Positions 34,016 through 43,735 of a stretch of 64,000 nt of DNA are shown here, piece by piece; position 1 is the first letter of the stretch; each line of letters starts with the position of its first letter. The DNA comes from Candidatus Izemoplasma sp. Lineage in GTDB: Bacteria; Bacillota_I; Bacilli_A; Izemoplasmatales; Hujiaoplasmataceae. The notes under the pieces were generated by a model. That model was not told where the DNA came from. It made no database searches and saw only the letters and a program-made list of their open reading frames with translations. The translations under genes and the position numbers were made by a program. Where the stretch lies: assembly GCA_021736305.1 (NCBI GenBank), contig JAIPGD010000002.1, positions 23,176 through 87,175 of the forward strand, given 5' to 3'.

Positions 34016-34579
34016 TTATTTGATCAATCTTCTCCAAGGACTAACAAAACCACCACTAACCATAGAAACATCATTGGTAACAACTAATGCATCATTATCA
34101 ACCTCGTTGATTAAATTAATGATATTTCGTTTGTTTTTACGATTAGCTACCATCATTAATACTTCTCTTTCTTTATATTTACCTTGTGCATTAATGGTCG
34201 TCACAGCAAATCCTGCATCACGCAAAGCGTTAGTTACATTTTTAGCCTCTTCTTTCATTATAACGGCTTGTATAAGAATTTTACCAACACCAATCTTGTC
34301 TTCTAAAATTGAACCTATATATACACCTAAAGCAAACCCAATACTATAATAAATACCTTTTAATGGAGCTTCAGCCATACCGGTAATAACACTTGAAGCC
34401 ATAAATACCCACAATAAAATCTCTACCAACGCTAATAAAGATCCAGGTTTCCTGTAGCCTTTTCCGATTAAAATTATTCTTAAGGTGCTAACTGCAACCT
34501 CGATCACTTTTACAATTAAAATCAATGCCATTTCCCATAATGGAACTGAAGATAAAAACTCCCAAATTGTTTCCCACAT
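34016..34579 (-). CDS. UPF0316 (DUF5698/DUF2179) membrane protein
   Basis: This 187-aa protein has three N-terminal helices with the UPF0316 signature (IEVAVSTLRIILIGKGYR, then EILLWVFMASSVI and YYSIGFALGVYIGSILEDK) and a C-terminal DUF2179 ligand-binding-like domain (DAGFAVTTINAQGKYKEREV, VANRKNKRNIINLI). Related DUF2179 proteins are regulatory or channel-like; function is unknown. The ATG at 34579 (MWETIW) is behind GAGGTG; a GTG three codons earlier is possible. It lies just upstream of tRNA-Gly. Confidence 0.9.
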   Translation of the reverse strand: MWETIWEFLSSVPLWEMALILIVKVIEVAVSTLRIILIGKGYRKPGSLLALVEILLWVFMASSVITGMAEAPLKGIYYSIGFALGVYIGSILEDKIGVGKILIQAVIMKEEAKNVTNALRDAGFAVTTINAQGKYKEREVLMMVANRKNKRNIINLINEVDNDALVVTNDVSMVSGGFVSPWRRLIK

Positions 34580-34650
34580 ATCTTTCACCTCATAAAATCA
34601 ATATCTAATAAATTATACTATAAATCCGCTTAAAAGCAAGCAGAATTATT

Positions 34651-34682
34651 CAAAAAAAAGATGAAACTTCTAGGTTTCATCT
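34651..34682 (-). terminator. terminator of the LtaS-like gene
   Basis: GATGAAAC (34660-34667) and GTTTCATC (34674-34681) form a perfect stem followed leftward by eight Ts. Confidence 0.85.
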
Positions 34683-34695
34683 CTGATTTTTAAAC

Positions 34696-36651
34696 TTATA
34701 CTTTTGTAACCGCAAGCCATAATTCTAACCATAACATTTTATCGCTAAATTCTTCTATATCAAGTAAAAATTGTAATTCAGAAATATCCACATCTAATTC
34801 ATCTTCTGGCGGATAAAATATTGAATAATCATTAAAACTGAAATATTTATCATTGAAAAATGCGGTAATTTTATGTGAATAAAATATAGATTCTTGCTCA
34901 ACTAAAACACTTTCTCCAAAAACAAAATTCTCATAAAAATCTATACCTAATAATTGATAATATGTTGGCAATATGTCATATGGTGAAACAAACTTTTCAA
35001 TAGTAGTTGAATCTGTTTCATTGTTAAGTTTATAAGCTTCAGTCAATATAGGGTTGTAAACGGCAAAAAAAGTTTTATACATTTCTACATGATGAATATC
35101 ACCTTTATCAGAATCACTTAATTCTAAATGCATTTGATGATAATATGCATTATGATCGCCATATAAAAGAATAATTGTATCTTCTAATAATCCATTATTT
35201 TCTAAAGCAGTTAATAACATTCCTAAAGACACATCAAAATCCATCATAGCTGCTTGATAATGTCTAAATCGCATAGCATATTCTTCGTCTTCTTCCAATG
35301 GATTTTCCCATATACCATTTGCTTCAGCTTGATCAATCATTGCAAAATAACCTAAATCTTCAAACATTTCTTTGTTATTTCTTCCATCCAAACGCTTACT
35401 TGGAGCATCACTATTATATGGACCGTGCCCAATTAAAGTTGTCCAATAGTAATAAAAAGGAACTCCTTCTTCTTCTAAAAACATAAAATCTAACATGGAT
35501 TCCATTGTTCTAGAATCTAAAGTATAATCACCGCCCCAACCATAAATTGGTTCATCAGGAAATAATTCTTCATGTAAATATGAATGTTCAAAACCAAGTT
35601 CAGGGATTGCGTTACCCCGATCATAAAATCCCGCTACATTTTCATGGAAAAAAGCAGTATTATATCCTTTATCTTTTAATACATTAGGCATAGAATATCT
35701 AAAATCATAATCAAATTTACTAGCATCTATACCATTAGAAGGATAATTTCCTAATATTCCAATCAACTCAGACATATTTGTTTTATTCTCACTATAATTA
35801 TTCGGAAAATATAATCCTTCTTGAGTTATTTCAAACAAATTAGGAGTTAAATACTCGTTCACAGCTATGCTCAAACCTGTTTCTATCATAATCGTAATAA
35901 CATTCTTTCCTTCTAATAAACCATTATATGAAATTTGATTATCATCGTCATAAATATCATAAGGGCTGACTTCCACTAGTTCTTTTTCTAATTCTTCTAT
36001 AGTTACTGAACTTGTTCCACTATCAAACAGCATAATATCAGCTTCTTTATAATAATAACCAAACATACCATACTTTTCAATTGAATCACGTTTGAATAAT
36101 GAAACATTAAATAAGTCATTATATTCAGCAAAAACTGAAACTCTAGTATTAAACAAAGTCATTATAGCTAATGCAAAAAAGCCAAAAATCGGCAATAACC
36201 TACGGTAATATCCTTTAATAGGCTGAAGATTATTTAAGAATAACTTATAAATAAAATACATTGTATATCCATAAACTAAACCAATCGCAAAAATAACCAT
36301 TAAAACATCAATGTGAACAAAGTCAATGCTAAATACATTTGTTGCTTCAAAGGTATACTTGATATGTGTTAAAGAAAAAACTTCACCATTTAATTCTAAA
36401 TTCATAGTTTGATTAATTAACGATAGTACAAGAACAATAAAGAATAAAAATGAAAGATAATAAATACTTGCTTTATGAGATTTAAAGAAAGTAGAAAAGA
36501 ACGCGAAAACAAACATAATAAGTAAATCAAGCAAAAAAACACGTGGTAATAAGCCTAAATCAAGCCACCTAAAAGTCACGAGTTCAATAATGATATAAAA
36601 AATCATAAAAGTAATTATTAATTTCCCTTTTTCTTTAATCAATCTTTTCAT
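34696..36651 (-). CDS. LTA synthase-like membrane sulfatase
   Basis: The 651-aa protein has five N-terminal transmembrane helices (to about residue 185) and a large extracellular sulfatase-fold domain, the LtaS/phosphoglycerol transferase plan. Metal and catalytic sites are visible: NVITIMIETGLSIA (Glu), the nucleophile threonine probably in SENKTNMSELIG, HGPYNSDAPSKR, and ILLYGDHNAYY (Asp-His). It would add glycerol phosphate or similar head groups to a glycolipid at the cell surface. The usual LtaS nucleophile context is poorly conserved, so the exact polymer is uncertain. GGGTGGAAAC precedes the ATG at 36651. Confidence 0.88.
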   Translation of the reverse strand: MKRLIKEKGKLIITFMIFYIIIELVTFRWLDLGLLPRVFLLDLLIMFVFAFFSTFFKSHKASIYYLSFLFFIVLVLSLINQTMNLELNGEVFSLTHIKYTFEATNVFSIDFVHIDVLMVIFAIGLVYGYTMYFIYKLFLNNLQPIKGYYRRLLPIFGFFALAIMTLFNTRVSVFAEYNDLFNVSLFKRDSIEKYGMFGYYYKEADIMLFDSGTSSVTIEELEKELVEVSPYDIYDDDNQISYNGLLEGKNVITIMIETGLSIAVNEYLTPNLFEITQEGLYFPNNYSENKTNMSELIGILGNYPSNGIDASKFDYDFRYSMPNVLKDKGYNTAFFHENVAGFYDRGNAIPELGFEHSYLHEELFPDEPIYGWGGDYTLDSRTMESMLDFMFLEEEGVPFYYYWTTLIGHGPYNSDAPSKRLDGRNNKEMFEDLGYFAMIDQAEANGIWENPLEEDEEYAMRFRHYQAAMMDFDVSLGMLLTALENNGLLEDTIILLYGDHNAYYHQMHLELSDSDKGDIHHVEMYKTFFAVYNPILTEAYKLNNETDSTTIEKFVSPYDILPTYYQLLGIDFYENFVFGESVLVEQESIFYSHKITAFFNDKYFSFNDYSIFYPPEDELDVDISELQFLLDIEEFSDKMLWLELWLAVTKV

Positions 36652-36828
36652 GTTTCCACCCATATATTAAATATACTTTATAACATAAATATTATACTAT
36701 ATTTTAAACAAATAGTAAATATAATAATCTATATAAAAATCCTTTAATTTATCTAAATTTAGTGAAATCCTGAGGAAATTCACTACCAGTATTTTGGCTT
36801 TCTTATAATACTTTCATAAAGCATTATT

Positions 36829-37335
36829 TTATTTAGCCTGTACATAATCATTTGCTAACTTAATATAATTTTTAGCATTTTGAATGTTTGCCTTAATTTC
36901 AGTTTCACTTAATTCTCTAATAACTTTCATTGGATTTCCCAAAACCAAAGTTCTTGGTGGAATAATTTTTCCAGGTGGAACTACAGTACCTGCTGCGACT
37001 AAAGCATATTCGCCTATTTCGGCATTATCTAAAATAACTGATCCCATGCCTATTAAGGCATAGTCTTTAATTGTACAGGCATGAATAATTGCTGAATGTC
37101 CTATAGTAACATACTTACCAATATAAGTAGGCGTATCAATATTCGTGTGAACAACTGCATTATCTTGAATGTTTGTTCCTTCTTCAATTGTTATTTTATC
37201 CATGTCGCCCCTTAATGTAGCGTGAAACCAAATATTACAATCTTTTCCAATTTGACAATCACCGATAATTTTCCCGCCTAAATTAATAACTGACTTATCT
37301 AAAAATGGTTTTTTATCTAAATAATCCATTGTCAT
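36829..37335 (-). CDS. gamma-class carbonic anhydrase-like hexapeptide protein
   Basis: The 168-aa left-handed beta-helix protein matches the YrdA/PaaY/CaiE group. It has hexapeptide rungs with IWFHATLRGDMDKITIEEGTNIQDNAVVHT and zinc-ligand histidines in VVHT, IGHSAIIHACTI. Gamma carbonic anhydrase activity is possible, but many members are untested. Its ATG is 4 bp after the nnr stop, so it is cotranscribed with the NAD(P)HX repair gene. Confidence 0.9.
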   Translation of the reverse strand: MTMDYLDKKPFLDKSVINLGGKIIGDCQIGKDCNIWFHATLRGDMDKITIEEGTNIQDNAVVHTNIDTPTYIGKYVTIGHSAIIHACTIKDYALIGMGSVILDNAEIGEYALVAAGTVVPPGKIIPPRTLVLGNPMKVIRELSETEIKANIQNAKNYIKLANDYVQAK

Positions 37336-37339
37336 TTCC

Positions 37340-38785
37340 TCACTTTAAAACTTTATAAATATTATTAATAATATCGCTCGCTAACATACTAACCTCTCCA
37401 AACTCATCTCTTGCATAATTAGCCGCAATAGAATGAACCAATACAGCCTTTATACTCGCACTTAATGGAGAATTATCTTTTAAATAACTTGAAACTATAC
37501 CCGTTAACACATCACCACTACCAGCTGTTGCTAATCCAGGATTCCTAGCTTGAAATAAGTAGATGTGTTTTTTATTTGCAATAACATTTGTTTGCCCTTT
37601 TAAAATTAAGGTAACACCTTTTTCAACAATTGTTTTTACATATTTAAAAGGGTCTTCTTCAACATCTTGAACTCCAATATTAAATAAATCACTAAACTCT
37701 TTTTCATGAGGGGTTAAAATAAAGTTTTTATTATTAATATTATCCAAATCTAAATACTTTAATCCCCCAGCGTCAACAACAGTCTTAACATTTGAAGCAT
37801 TAATTTTAGAAAAAATATTTGCAAGTTTTTTATTGTCTGGAGCCATTCCCGGACCAAACACAATAGAATCAGGTCTATCAATGTCAATATCTTCATCAAT
37901 CTCTTTATAAATCACTTCTAAATGCTTAGCCACTGGATTTTCTTGGAATACATAAGCAATTCCCTGTCCAGACCTTAAAGCCGCCATAACAGATAAATTT
38001 ATTGCCCCTGGTGTAGATTTAGAACCGCCAAAAAAATATCCTAATCCATAATTATATTTATATGAATTATGAATTCGTTTTTTTGGTTCGATTGAGAAAT
38101 CATGATAATCAATAAGTTTTACAGAAATATCATGTTTTGTCACTAAACCTATATCCAATATCTTTGATTCTCCATGATAATCAAGAGCATCATTTAAAAT
38201 GTTTCCATACTTGTAAAAACCAATAATTCCAGTTAAATTAGCCTTAATTGCTTGATCATAAATTAATCCATTATTCGGATTAATTCCTGAAGGTATATCA
38301 ATCGAATAAACTACTTTATTCAAGCTATTAATATATTCAACTACCTTTAAATACTGGCCACCTAATTTTCGGTTTAAACCCACACCAATAATACCATCAA
38401 TAACAAATTTAGAAGATAAAATCGCTTTATTAACTTCTCCTTCATTATGTTTAGAAGCTATAATTACTTTTGTTTTCTTACTTACTTGGTTGAAATAGTA
38501 TTTAAAAGATCCAGAAGCAGATTCTACCGTTCCTATGACTACTAGTTTTGGTTTATAACCCAAATTTAGAAGCTCCAAAAAAACAACTAAACCATCACCA
38601 CCATTATTTCCTGTTCCAGATACAACAGTAATGCGTTCATCTTTTTCTGGTTTAACACGCAATAAGATATCTTCTAATAATTTAATTCCAGCATTTTTCA
38701 TTAAATCTATTTCAGAAAAACTTGCCTCTTTAATTGTTAAAGCTTCAATTTCCTTGATTTCATTAACTGATAAAACTGACTCCAT
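37340..38785 (-). CDS. nnr: bifunctional NAD(P)HX epimerase/dehydratase
   Basis: This 481-aa fusion repairs hydrated NAD(P)H. The N-terminal YjeF_N epimerase domain (residues ~1-210) has VVSGTGNNGGDGLVVFLEL and IDIPSGINPNNGL. The C-terminal ADP-dependent dehydratase (CARKD, ribokinase-like; ~225-481) has VFGPGMAP, FILTPHEKEFSDLF and the active-site stretch NPGLATAGSGDVLTGIV with the catalytic Asp. It lies between exonuclease III (13 bp upstream) and the carbonic anhydrase gene, forming one operon. NAD salvage genes occur at 55.4-57.4 kb. Confidence 0.95.
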   Translation of the reverse strand: MESVLSVNEIKEIEALTIKEASFSEIDLMKNAGIKLLEDILLRVKPEKDERITVVSGTGNNGGDGLVVFLELLNLGYKPKLVVIGTVESASGSFKYYFNQVSKKTKVIIASKHNEGEVNKAILSSKFVIDGIIGVGLNRKLGGQYLKVVEYINSLNKVVYSIDIPSGINPNNGLIYDQAIKANLTGIIGFYKYGNILNDALDYHGESKILDIGLVTKHDISVKLIDYHDFSIEPKKRIHNSYKYNYGLGYFFGGSKSTPGAINLSVMAALRSGQGIAYVFQENPVAKHLEVIYKEIDEDIDIDRPDSIVFGPGMAPDNKKLANIFSKINASNVKTVVDAGGLKYLDLDNINNKNFILTPHEKEFSDLFNIGVQDVEEDPFKYVKTIVEKGVTLILKGQTNVIANKKHIYLFQARNPGLATAGSGDVLTGIVSSYLKDNSPLSASIKAVLVHSIAANYARDEFGEVSMLASDIINNIYKVLK

Positions 38786-38798
38786 TATTCCACCTTGC

Positions 38799-39551
38799 CT
38801 AAATACTAATTTCTATTTTGACAGGACAATGATCACTGCCATAGATATCATTCATTAAATCAACATCAATAATTTTATCTTTGATTTTATTTGAAACCAC
38901 AAAATAGTCGATTCTCCATCCAGCATTGTTTTTTCTTGCATTAAAACGATATGACCACCAAGTGTATCTAATTGTATCTGGATACAACATCCTATAACTA
39001 TCAGTAAAACCTGCATCTAATAATTCTTGAAATTTAGTTCTTTCTTCGATTGAAAATCCAGGATTTTTTTTATTTGATTGCGGGTTTTTTAAATCTATTT
39101 CTTTATGAGCGACATTTAAATCGCCACACAAAATAACAGGTTTAATCTTATCTAACTTTACTAAATACTCTCTAAAACGGTCTTCAAAATCCATTCGATA
39201 ATCTAATCTAATAAGTTCAGGTCTTGCATTTGGTACATATACATTTACAAAATAAAAATCATTATACTCTAAAGCAATAATTCTACCTTCATCATTGTAA
39301 CCTTCACCATCAATGCCATAACTAACACTTAAAGGTTTATGTTTTGTATATATTAAAGTGCCTGAATAACCTTTTTTATCAGCATCATTCCAATACTCAT
39401 AATATCCATCATAAGCAAAGCTCTTTTGTTCTTCTTGCATCTTCGTTTCTTGTATCGCGAAAATATCAGCATTCATTTCCTTAAAAAAATCATCAAATTT
39501 CTTTTTTCTTGCGGCTCTTAAACCATTAACATTCCATGTAATAAATCTCAT
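38799..39551 (-). CDS. exoA: exodeoxyribonuclease III
   Basis: ExoA/XthA is an AP endonuclease and 3'-5' exonuclease in base excision repair. The 250-aa protein has all EEP-fold motifs: ITWNVNGLRAA at the N-terminus, AIQETKM (metal Glu), NVYVPNA, CGDLNVAH (Asp/Asn), RYTWWSYR and the C-terminal SDHCPVKIE (catalytic Asp-His). It is the first gene of the exoA-nnr-carbonic anhydrase unit. An AAGGAT site precedes the ATG. Confidence 0.96.
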   Translation of the reverse strand: MRFITWNVNGLRAARKKKFDDFFKEMNADIFAIQETKMQEEQKSFAYDGYYEYWNDADKKGYSGTLIYTKHKPLSVSYGIDGEGYNDEGRIIALEYNDFYFVNVYVPNARPELIRLDYRMDFEDRFREYLVKLDKIKPVILCGDLNVAHKEIDLKNPQSNKKNPGFSIEERTKFQELLDAGFTDSYRMLYPDTIRYTWWSYRFNARKNNAGWRIDYFVVSNKIKDKIIDVDLMNDIYGSDHCPVKIEISI

Positions 39552-39649
39552 AAATTCATCCTTTCAGCATATAATATTCAACATAAAATTATACCATATA
39601 ATCGAACATATTTCATTCAATCAATATAAAAAGTCTTTATAAGAAGAGT

Positions 39650-41608
39650 TTATTTATCCTGAAAAACATGAATATCTCCTGATCTATAAGCATTTAACAA
39701 TTCAAACAAATCATTAATTTGTGATTTTAATTCTTCACCTTTGTTTGTGTCATAAATATATGTTCTACTTTTATTGAGTTCTTCAGATCTAGTTACTGTA
39801 ATAATATCTTCTTCTTTTTCTATTAATTTTTTATAAGTATCAAAGCGCTCATGAGAAACTAAAAAGTATGCATGAGAATCACTAATCAAACTATAACCAC
39901 CAATATTAGTTTTATCAGCATATTGTTTACTCATTCCTCCATCAATAGTATATACGTGTTTATTAGCTAAAACCACTTGTTCTCCTTTAGTAATATCTAA
40001 AGGAACATGTCCATTTATAATTTTTGATTTCTTATAATCAAGGCCAAATTCTTGGTAAATTCTTTTTAAAACATCCTCTTTTTCTCGGTACTTATAGTAA
40101 GGATTTTTATCTTCTCTATGTGTCTTTTTATCTCCAATAAAATATCTTTCAAAAGTTCTCATTGCTGATTTCCCAAATAAAGGCGAATATTTTCCTTGCC
40201 ATAAATATAAGAAAACATCTTTATCACCGTTTAAAGAATCATAACGGTTATAATAAGCGGTTCTTACTTTTTTATCAAAATGATCAAATAATGCTTTACC
40301 TGAATACTTTGAGCCATTTATTTCTACTTGAGCAAAACTACCGTCATTTGTTAAAGGCAAAGCTGCATGAAATAACAAGTTATAATTATATAATAAATAT
40401 AAACCGCCTTTTTCAATAACATATCTTGCGTGTGATTGTAACATTTCGTTATGTAAAAATAACTGATTTAGATGATTAATAACTTCTTGTTCTTCTTTAT
40501 TTAAACGATAAGGATTTTTTTTATCTATTGTAGGGAAATTAGAATCTAATAAATCGAAATATTGATTACTGATTTTTATTTGATTTTTATTAAAATCAAG
40601 TTTATCCAATAATAATCTATCATCTAAATCAAAAGTTGGATTTCTTTTAATTACTTCACCTTCTAATTTAAATTGGATAATCGAAATAGCTTTATGGATT
40701 CTAGCTATAAAAGACAAATCTTCTAAATTATTTATATTTGAACTATCTTTTGGATAAAACTCTTTACAAGGGTCATTTCGATAATATTTTTCAGCTAATC
40801 TCGCTAATGGAATTAAATTGATTCCATAACCATCCTCAAAAGTATCTAAATTATTATATCTAGCGGCTATTCTTATCACATTAGCAATCATAACATTTGA
40901 ACCACAACTAGCTCCTATGAAAGCAATATCATGATTACCCCATTGTATATCAACATTTTTCATTCTTAATAATTTTTCCATAATCAAATGTGGTTTCGGA
41001 CCTCGATCAAAAATGTCCCCTACAATATGTAATTGATCAATTGCTAAAGCTCGGATAAATCTTGATAACTGCAAAATGAATTTATTTTCTCTTTTAGTTT
41101 TGAAAATTGCATTAATAATAGCATCATAGTATTTACTTTTATCTTCATGAGATCTTGATTCGTAAACCAATTCTTGAATAATATATGAAAATTCATTAGG
41201 AAGAGTTTTACTAACTTTACTTTTCGTATATTTACTTACAATATTCTTAGCCAATCTAACCATATAAAAGAGTTGATTTTTAATTAATACCTTATATTTA
41301 TCTTTATCTAACAAAGTTTTATATTTATTCAACATATCTGTTGGATAATAAATGAAAAAAGCTATTTGATTTCGTTTTTTCTCGGATAAATCACTAAACA
41401 ATAATTCTATTTTTTCCTTAATGATACCTGATGCATTTTTTAAATAATGATTAAAAGCATCATATTCACCATGCAAGTCAGTAATAAAAACTTCCGTTCC
41501 TTTTGGAAGATTTAAAATCGCACTCAAATTTATTAACTCCGTGCTTACTGCTTGTACAGTCGGAAATTCTTTGCTCAATAATTCCAAATATTTTTTTTGA
41601 TATGGCAT
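39650..41608 (-). CDS. fbp: fructose-1,6-bisphosphatase class 3
   Basis: Fbp class 3 hydrolyses fructose 1,6-bisphosphate to fructose 6-phosphate in gluconeogenesis. The 652-aa length and layout are characteristic. A calcineurin-type metallophosphoesterase core has FITDLHGEYDAF, HIVGDIFDRGP, DIQWGNHDI and later INGHVP and YTIDGGMS. GAGAAGAAC precedes the ATG. It is probably a single gene. Alongside a reversible PPi-PFK it would look redundant, so regulation by metabolites (PEP in Bacillus) may matter. Confidence 0.95.
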   Translation of the reverse strand: MPYQKKYLELLSKEFPTVQAVSTELINLSAILNLPKGTEVFITDLHGEYDAFNHYLKNASGIIKEKIELLFSDLSEKKRNQIAFFIYYPTDMLNKYKTLLDKDKYKVLIKNQLFYMVRLAKNIVSKYTKSKVSKTLPNEFSYIIQELVYESRSHEDKSKYYDAIINAIFKTKRENKFILQLSRFIRALAIDQLHIVGDIFDRGPKPHLIMEKLLRMKNVDIQWGNHDIAFIGASCGSNVMIANVIRIAARYNNLDTFEDGYGINLIPLARLAEKYYRNDPCKEFYPKDSSNINNLEDLSFIARIHKAISIIQFKLEGEVIKRNPTFDLDDRLLLDKLDFNKNQIKISNQYFDLLDSNFPTIDKKNPYRLNKEEQEVINHLNQLFLHNEMLQSHARYVIEKGGLYLLYNYNLLFHAALPLTNDGSFAQVEINGSKYSGKALFDHFDKKVRTAYYNRYDSLNGDKDVFLYLWQGKYSPLFGKSAMRTFERYFIGDKKTHREDKNPYYKYREKEDVLKRIYQEFGLDYKKSKIINGHVPLDITKGEQVVLANKHVYTIDGGMSKQYADKTNIGGYSLISDSHAYFLVSHERFDTYKKLIEKEEDIITVTRSEELNKSRTYIYDTNKGEELKSQINDLFELLNAYRSGDIHVFQDK

Positions 41609-41680
41609 AAGTTCTTCTCGCTTTCATTAAGATAATTATATTTTAGCAAATCTCATTAATAAGAACAATCATTTATAGAG

Positions 41681-41712
41681 AAAAAGGACTAATTTTGGAA
41701 ATTAGTCCTTTA
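41681..41712 (-). terminator. terminator of the ferritin-like gene
   Basis: AAAGGACTAAT (41683-41693) and ATTAGTCCTTT (41701-41711) form an 11-bp perfect stem bordered by A and T tracts; it lies just past the leftward encapsulated-ferritin-like gene. Confidence 0.85.
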
Positions 41713-41723
41713 AAAATAAAATA

Positions 41724-42017
41724 TTATTCATCGCCGTGGTGTCCAGCAATTTCGCCTTCTTTAAATAGATTTTCTTTTAATTCATCATGTAATTCAGGCA
41801 TTTTTCTTCTAAGCCATTCTAAAGCCATTGCAGCGTGTTCTAATTCCTCATCACGATTATGTTTCAAAATCGCTTTCAATTCTTCGTCTTTAGTAACATC
41901 CATTCTTTGGTTGTACCAATCAACTGCTTCAAACTCTTCAATAAGAGATTTAAATGCTCTAGTCAATTCTTTTGCTTCTTGACTTAATTTGTCATATGGT
42001 TCATGATATTGTCCCAT
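41724..42017 (-). CDS. encapsulated-ferritin-like (EncFtn) protein
   Basis: The 97-aa protein closely follows the EncFtn pattern: SLIEEFEAVDWYNQRMDVTK, then LKAILKHNRDEELEHAAMALEWLRR, in two helices. The conserved Glu in EEFEAVDWY and the EEXXH-type Glu/His in EELEHA form the di-iron ferroxidase site at the dimer interface. EncFtn normally works inside an encapsulin shell, targeted by a short C-terminal peptide. Here the C-terminus is FKEGEIAGHHGDE, without an obvious targeting peptide, and no encapsulin gene is in the window. AGGAGG precedes the ATG. Confidence 0.88.
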   Translation of the reverse strand: MGQYHEPYDKLSQEAKELTRAFKSLIEEFEAVDWYNQRMDVTKDEELKAILKHNRDEELEHAAMALEWLRRKMPELHDELKENLFKEGEIAGHHGDE

Positions 42018-42096
42018 TATGATACCTCCTTATATAATTTATTATAACATAAACATGTGTTTAGTAAAACCTGTATGCATACACTTACAAATTTGT

Positions 42097-42741
42097 TTAA
42101 ATTTTATTATCTTCTTTAAGTTTTTCTTCAGATGCAGATTCATATAAAATCACTGTCATATAAAGTAAAAACATAATAATTGAAACAAAAAACCAAATTT
42201 CAAACATCGCTGTTATACTAAAAAAATACAACATAGTAAATGAACCAGGCCAAATAATAATTAACCAAAAATATATCAATTTTTTATATTCAGGTATAAC
42301 AGTAAATAAATGCTTTACAAAAGGTAACATAGCCAATAAAAAGAAAAAACCAATTAATAGTGATGTTCCTACATGAATTGTATGCCAGAACGGTAATTCA
42401 TTTTGTAAAGCAGGAATAATAGATGTAATAATAATAGAAGCCGTTGTTAAACCAATAAACATTCGACATTTACGGTCATTATAATTTGTTAAACGCATAA
42501 TGAAAATAAAAGATATTTCAATTGCCGAACCCGATACAACAGACCAGATGATAAATAGAATTCGGGGTCCCCAGCCAAATCTATTACCAATATTACTTAA
42601 GGTATATATAAAAGGATCTTCTAAAGTGCCAAATGCTAAAGTCAATACTAATGCAAATAACAAATAACTGATGATATACATTCGTTGTTTTTTTATTTGT
42701 TCAGAAGACATATCCAATTCCTTGTTTTTAAAAAAATTCAT
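42097..42741 (-). CDS. DUF998-like membrane protein
   Basis: This 214-aa protein has six or seven hydrophobic helices with a charged C-terminus (YESASEEKLKEDNKI). The pattern of a short extracellular loop (LSNIGNRFGWG) after helix 1 and HTIHVGTSLLIGFFFLLAMLPF in the middle recalls DUF998/Frag1-type proteins. Function is unknown. The ATG at 42741 (MNFFKN) is behind GGGTGAT; two earlier in-frame ATGs are possible. It is transcribed leftward towards the EncFtn gene, 79 bp away. Confidence 0.65.
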   Translation of the reverse strand: MNFFKNKELDMSSEQIKKQRMYIISYLLFALVLTLAFGTLEDPFIYTLSNIGNRFGWGPRILFIIWSVVSGSAIEISFIFIMRLTNYNDRKCRMFIGLTTASIIITSIIPALQNELPFWHTIHVGTSLLIGFFFLLAMLPFVKHLFTVIPEYKKLIYFWLIIIWPGSFTMLYFFSITAMFEIWFFVSIIMFLLYMTVILYESASEEKLKEDNKI

Positions 42742-42817
42742 ATCATCACCCATTTTCATAAAACAATTCTACCAAAAACTTAAACAATATTCAATATTAC
42801 TTTTAAATCTAATATAA

Positions 42818-42838
42818 ACAGGCAGGTTGCCTGCCTGT
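42818..42838. promoter_or_regulatory. GC-rich 21-bp palindrome
   Basis: ACAGGCAGG (42818-42826) and CCTGCCTGT (42830-42838) pair perfectly around TTG. It lies between the methyltransferase stop and the DUF998-like gene. Leftward it is followed only by TTTATATT, so it may be a weak terminator or an operator. Confidence 0.6.
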
Positions 42839-42925
42839 GAATTTTAACTTGATATTTCGACCAAAATTAGTTAAGAAAATGAAAAATATAATACAGTAAC
42901 TACTATATTCATTTGCTCTTTAAAG

Positions 42926-43645
42926 CTATTCTTTATTTTTTTTCAAAACTATACAAAGCTTATTTGCAAGTTGAAAGCCATTTTCTTTTAAATATAGTTT
43001 AATTTCATCAGCCTCTTTTTTAAAGACTTTATATTGTTCGCTGTCTTTAACATTTTCTAACAACTGATCAATAATTTGATATAATGTTGACATCTCTACA
43101 TCTAAATATAAATCTTTGATAGTCATATCCCAATAATCTACTACTGGGATTGGTGCATATTTTTTTACCGCTTTCAAAATTCCTTTTTTGTCACATGTTT
43201 GTGAATGAATCATTCCGATTTCACGAACAATCTTTGCAGCAAAGTGATGCAGCAATTCGTGAGAAACTTGTTTTTTATCTAAATTATCAGATATCAGTTC
43301 ACTAATAATTATAATTCCACCCGGTTTTAAAAGCGTTGTCATATGTTTAAGTGTTTCCTCAATATCAGTTAAATGATGAAAAGTACTTGATAATGAAATT
43401 ATATCAAAACTATTTTTCGGAAAAGTAGGATTTAATATATCTTCATTGATAAATTTAATTTTAGGATTGCCTTTAAATGAATCTTTATCCATCTCTAAAA
43501 GATAATCAATTATATCAACACCAATAATCTCACTATAATCGTGATACAAATAATCAATTAAATTAATAAAATCGCCTTTTCCTGTACCAATATCTAAAAT
43601 TTTGGCTTCAGGATATTGCTCTAAATATTCTTTAAGTTCGTTCAT
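42926..43645 (-). CDS. class I SAM-dependent methyltransferase
   Basis: The 239-aa protein has a methyltransferase_11/25-type core. Motif I is AKILDIGTGKGDFINLI, acidic loop IIGVDII, motif II region INEDILNPTFPKNSFDIISL, and the STFHHLTDIEETLKHMTTLLKPGGIIIISE block. The C-terminal ~100 residues are helical and specific. Substrate is unknown; relatives annotate as ubiquinone/menaquinone-type methyltransferases, but no quinone genes are near. GAGGTAAT precedes the ATG. It diverges from the Mpv17-like gene. Confidence 0.9.
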   Translation of the reverse strand: MNELKEYLEQYPEAKILDIGTGKGDFINLIDYLYHDYSEIIGVDIIDYLLEMDKDSFKGNPKIKFINEDILNPTFPKNSFDIISLSSTFHHLTDIEETLKHMTTLLKPGGIIIISELISDNLDKKQVSHELLHHFAAKIVREIGMIHSQTCDKKGILKAVKKYAPIPVVDYWDMTIKDLYLDVEMSTLYQIIDQLLENVKDSEQYKVFKKEADEIKLYLKENGFQLANKLCIVLKKNKE

Positions 43646-43735
43646 ATTATTACCTCTCTATTATATTATTATACATAAAATCTTGATTTTGTGTTAAGAT
43701 ATAAGAAATTATTTAAATTTTTTTTGGAGGTTTCG

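Noticed and set aside
33885..34349. Rightward open frame covering tRNA-Gly and the UPF0316 gene antisense
   Set aside because: It crosses the tRNA and is the complement of a well-supported gene.
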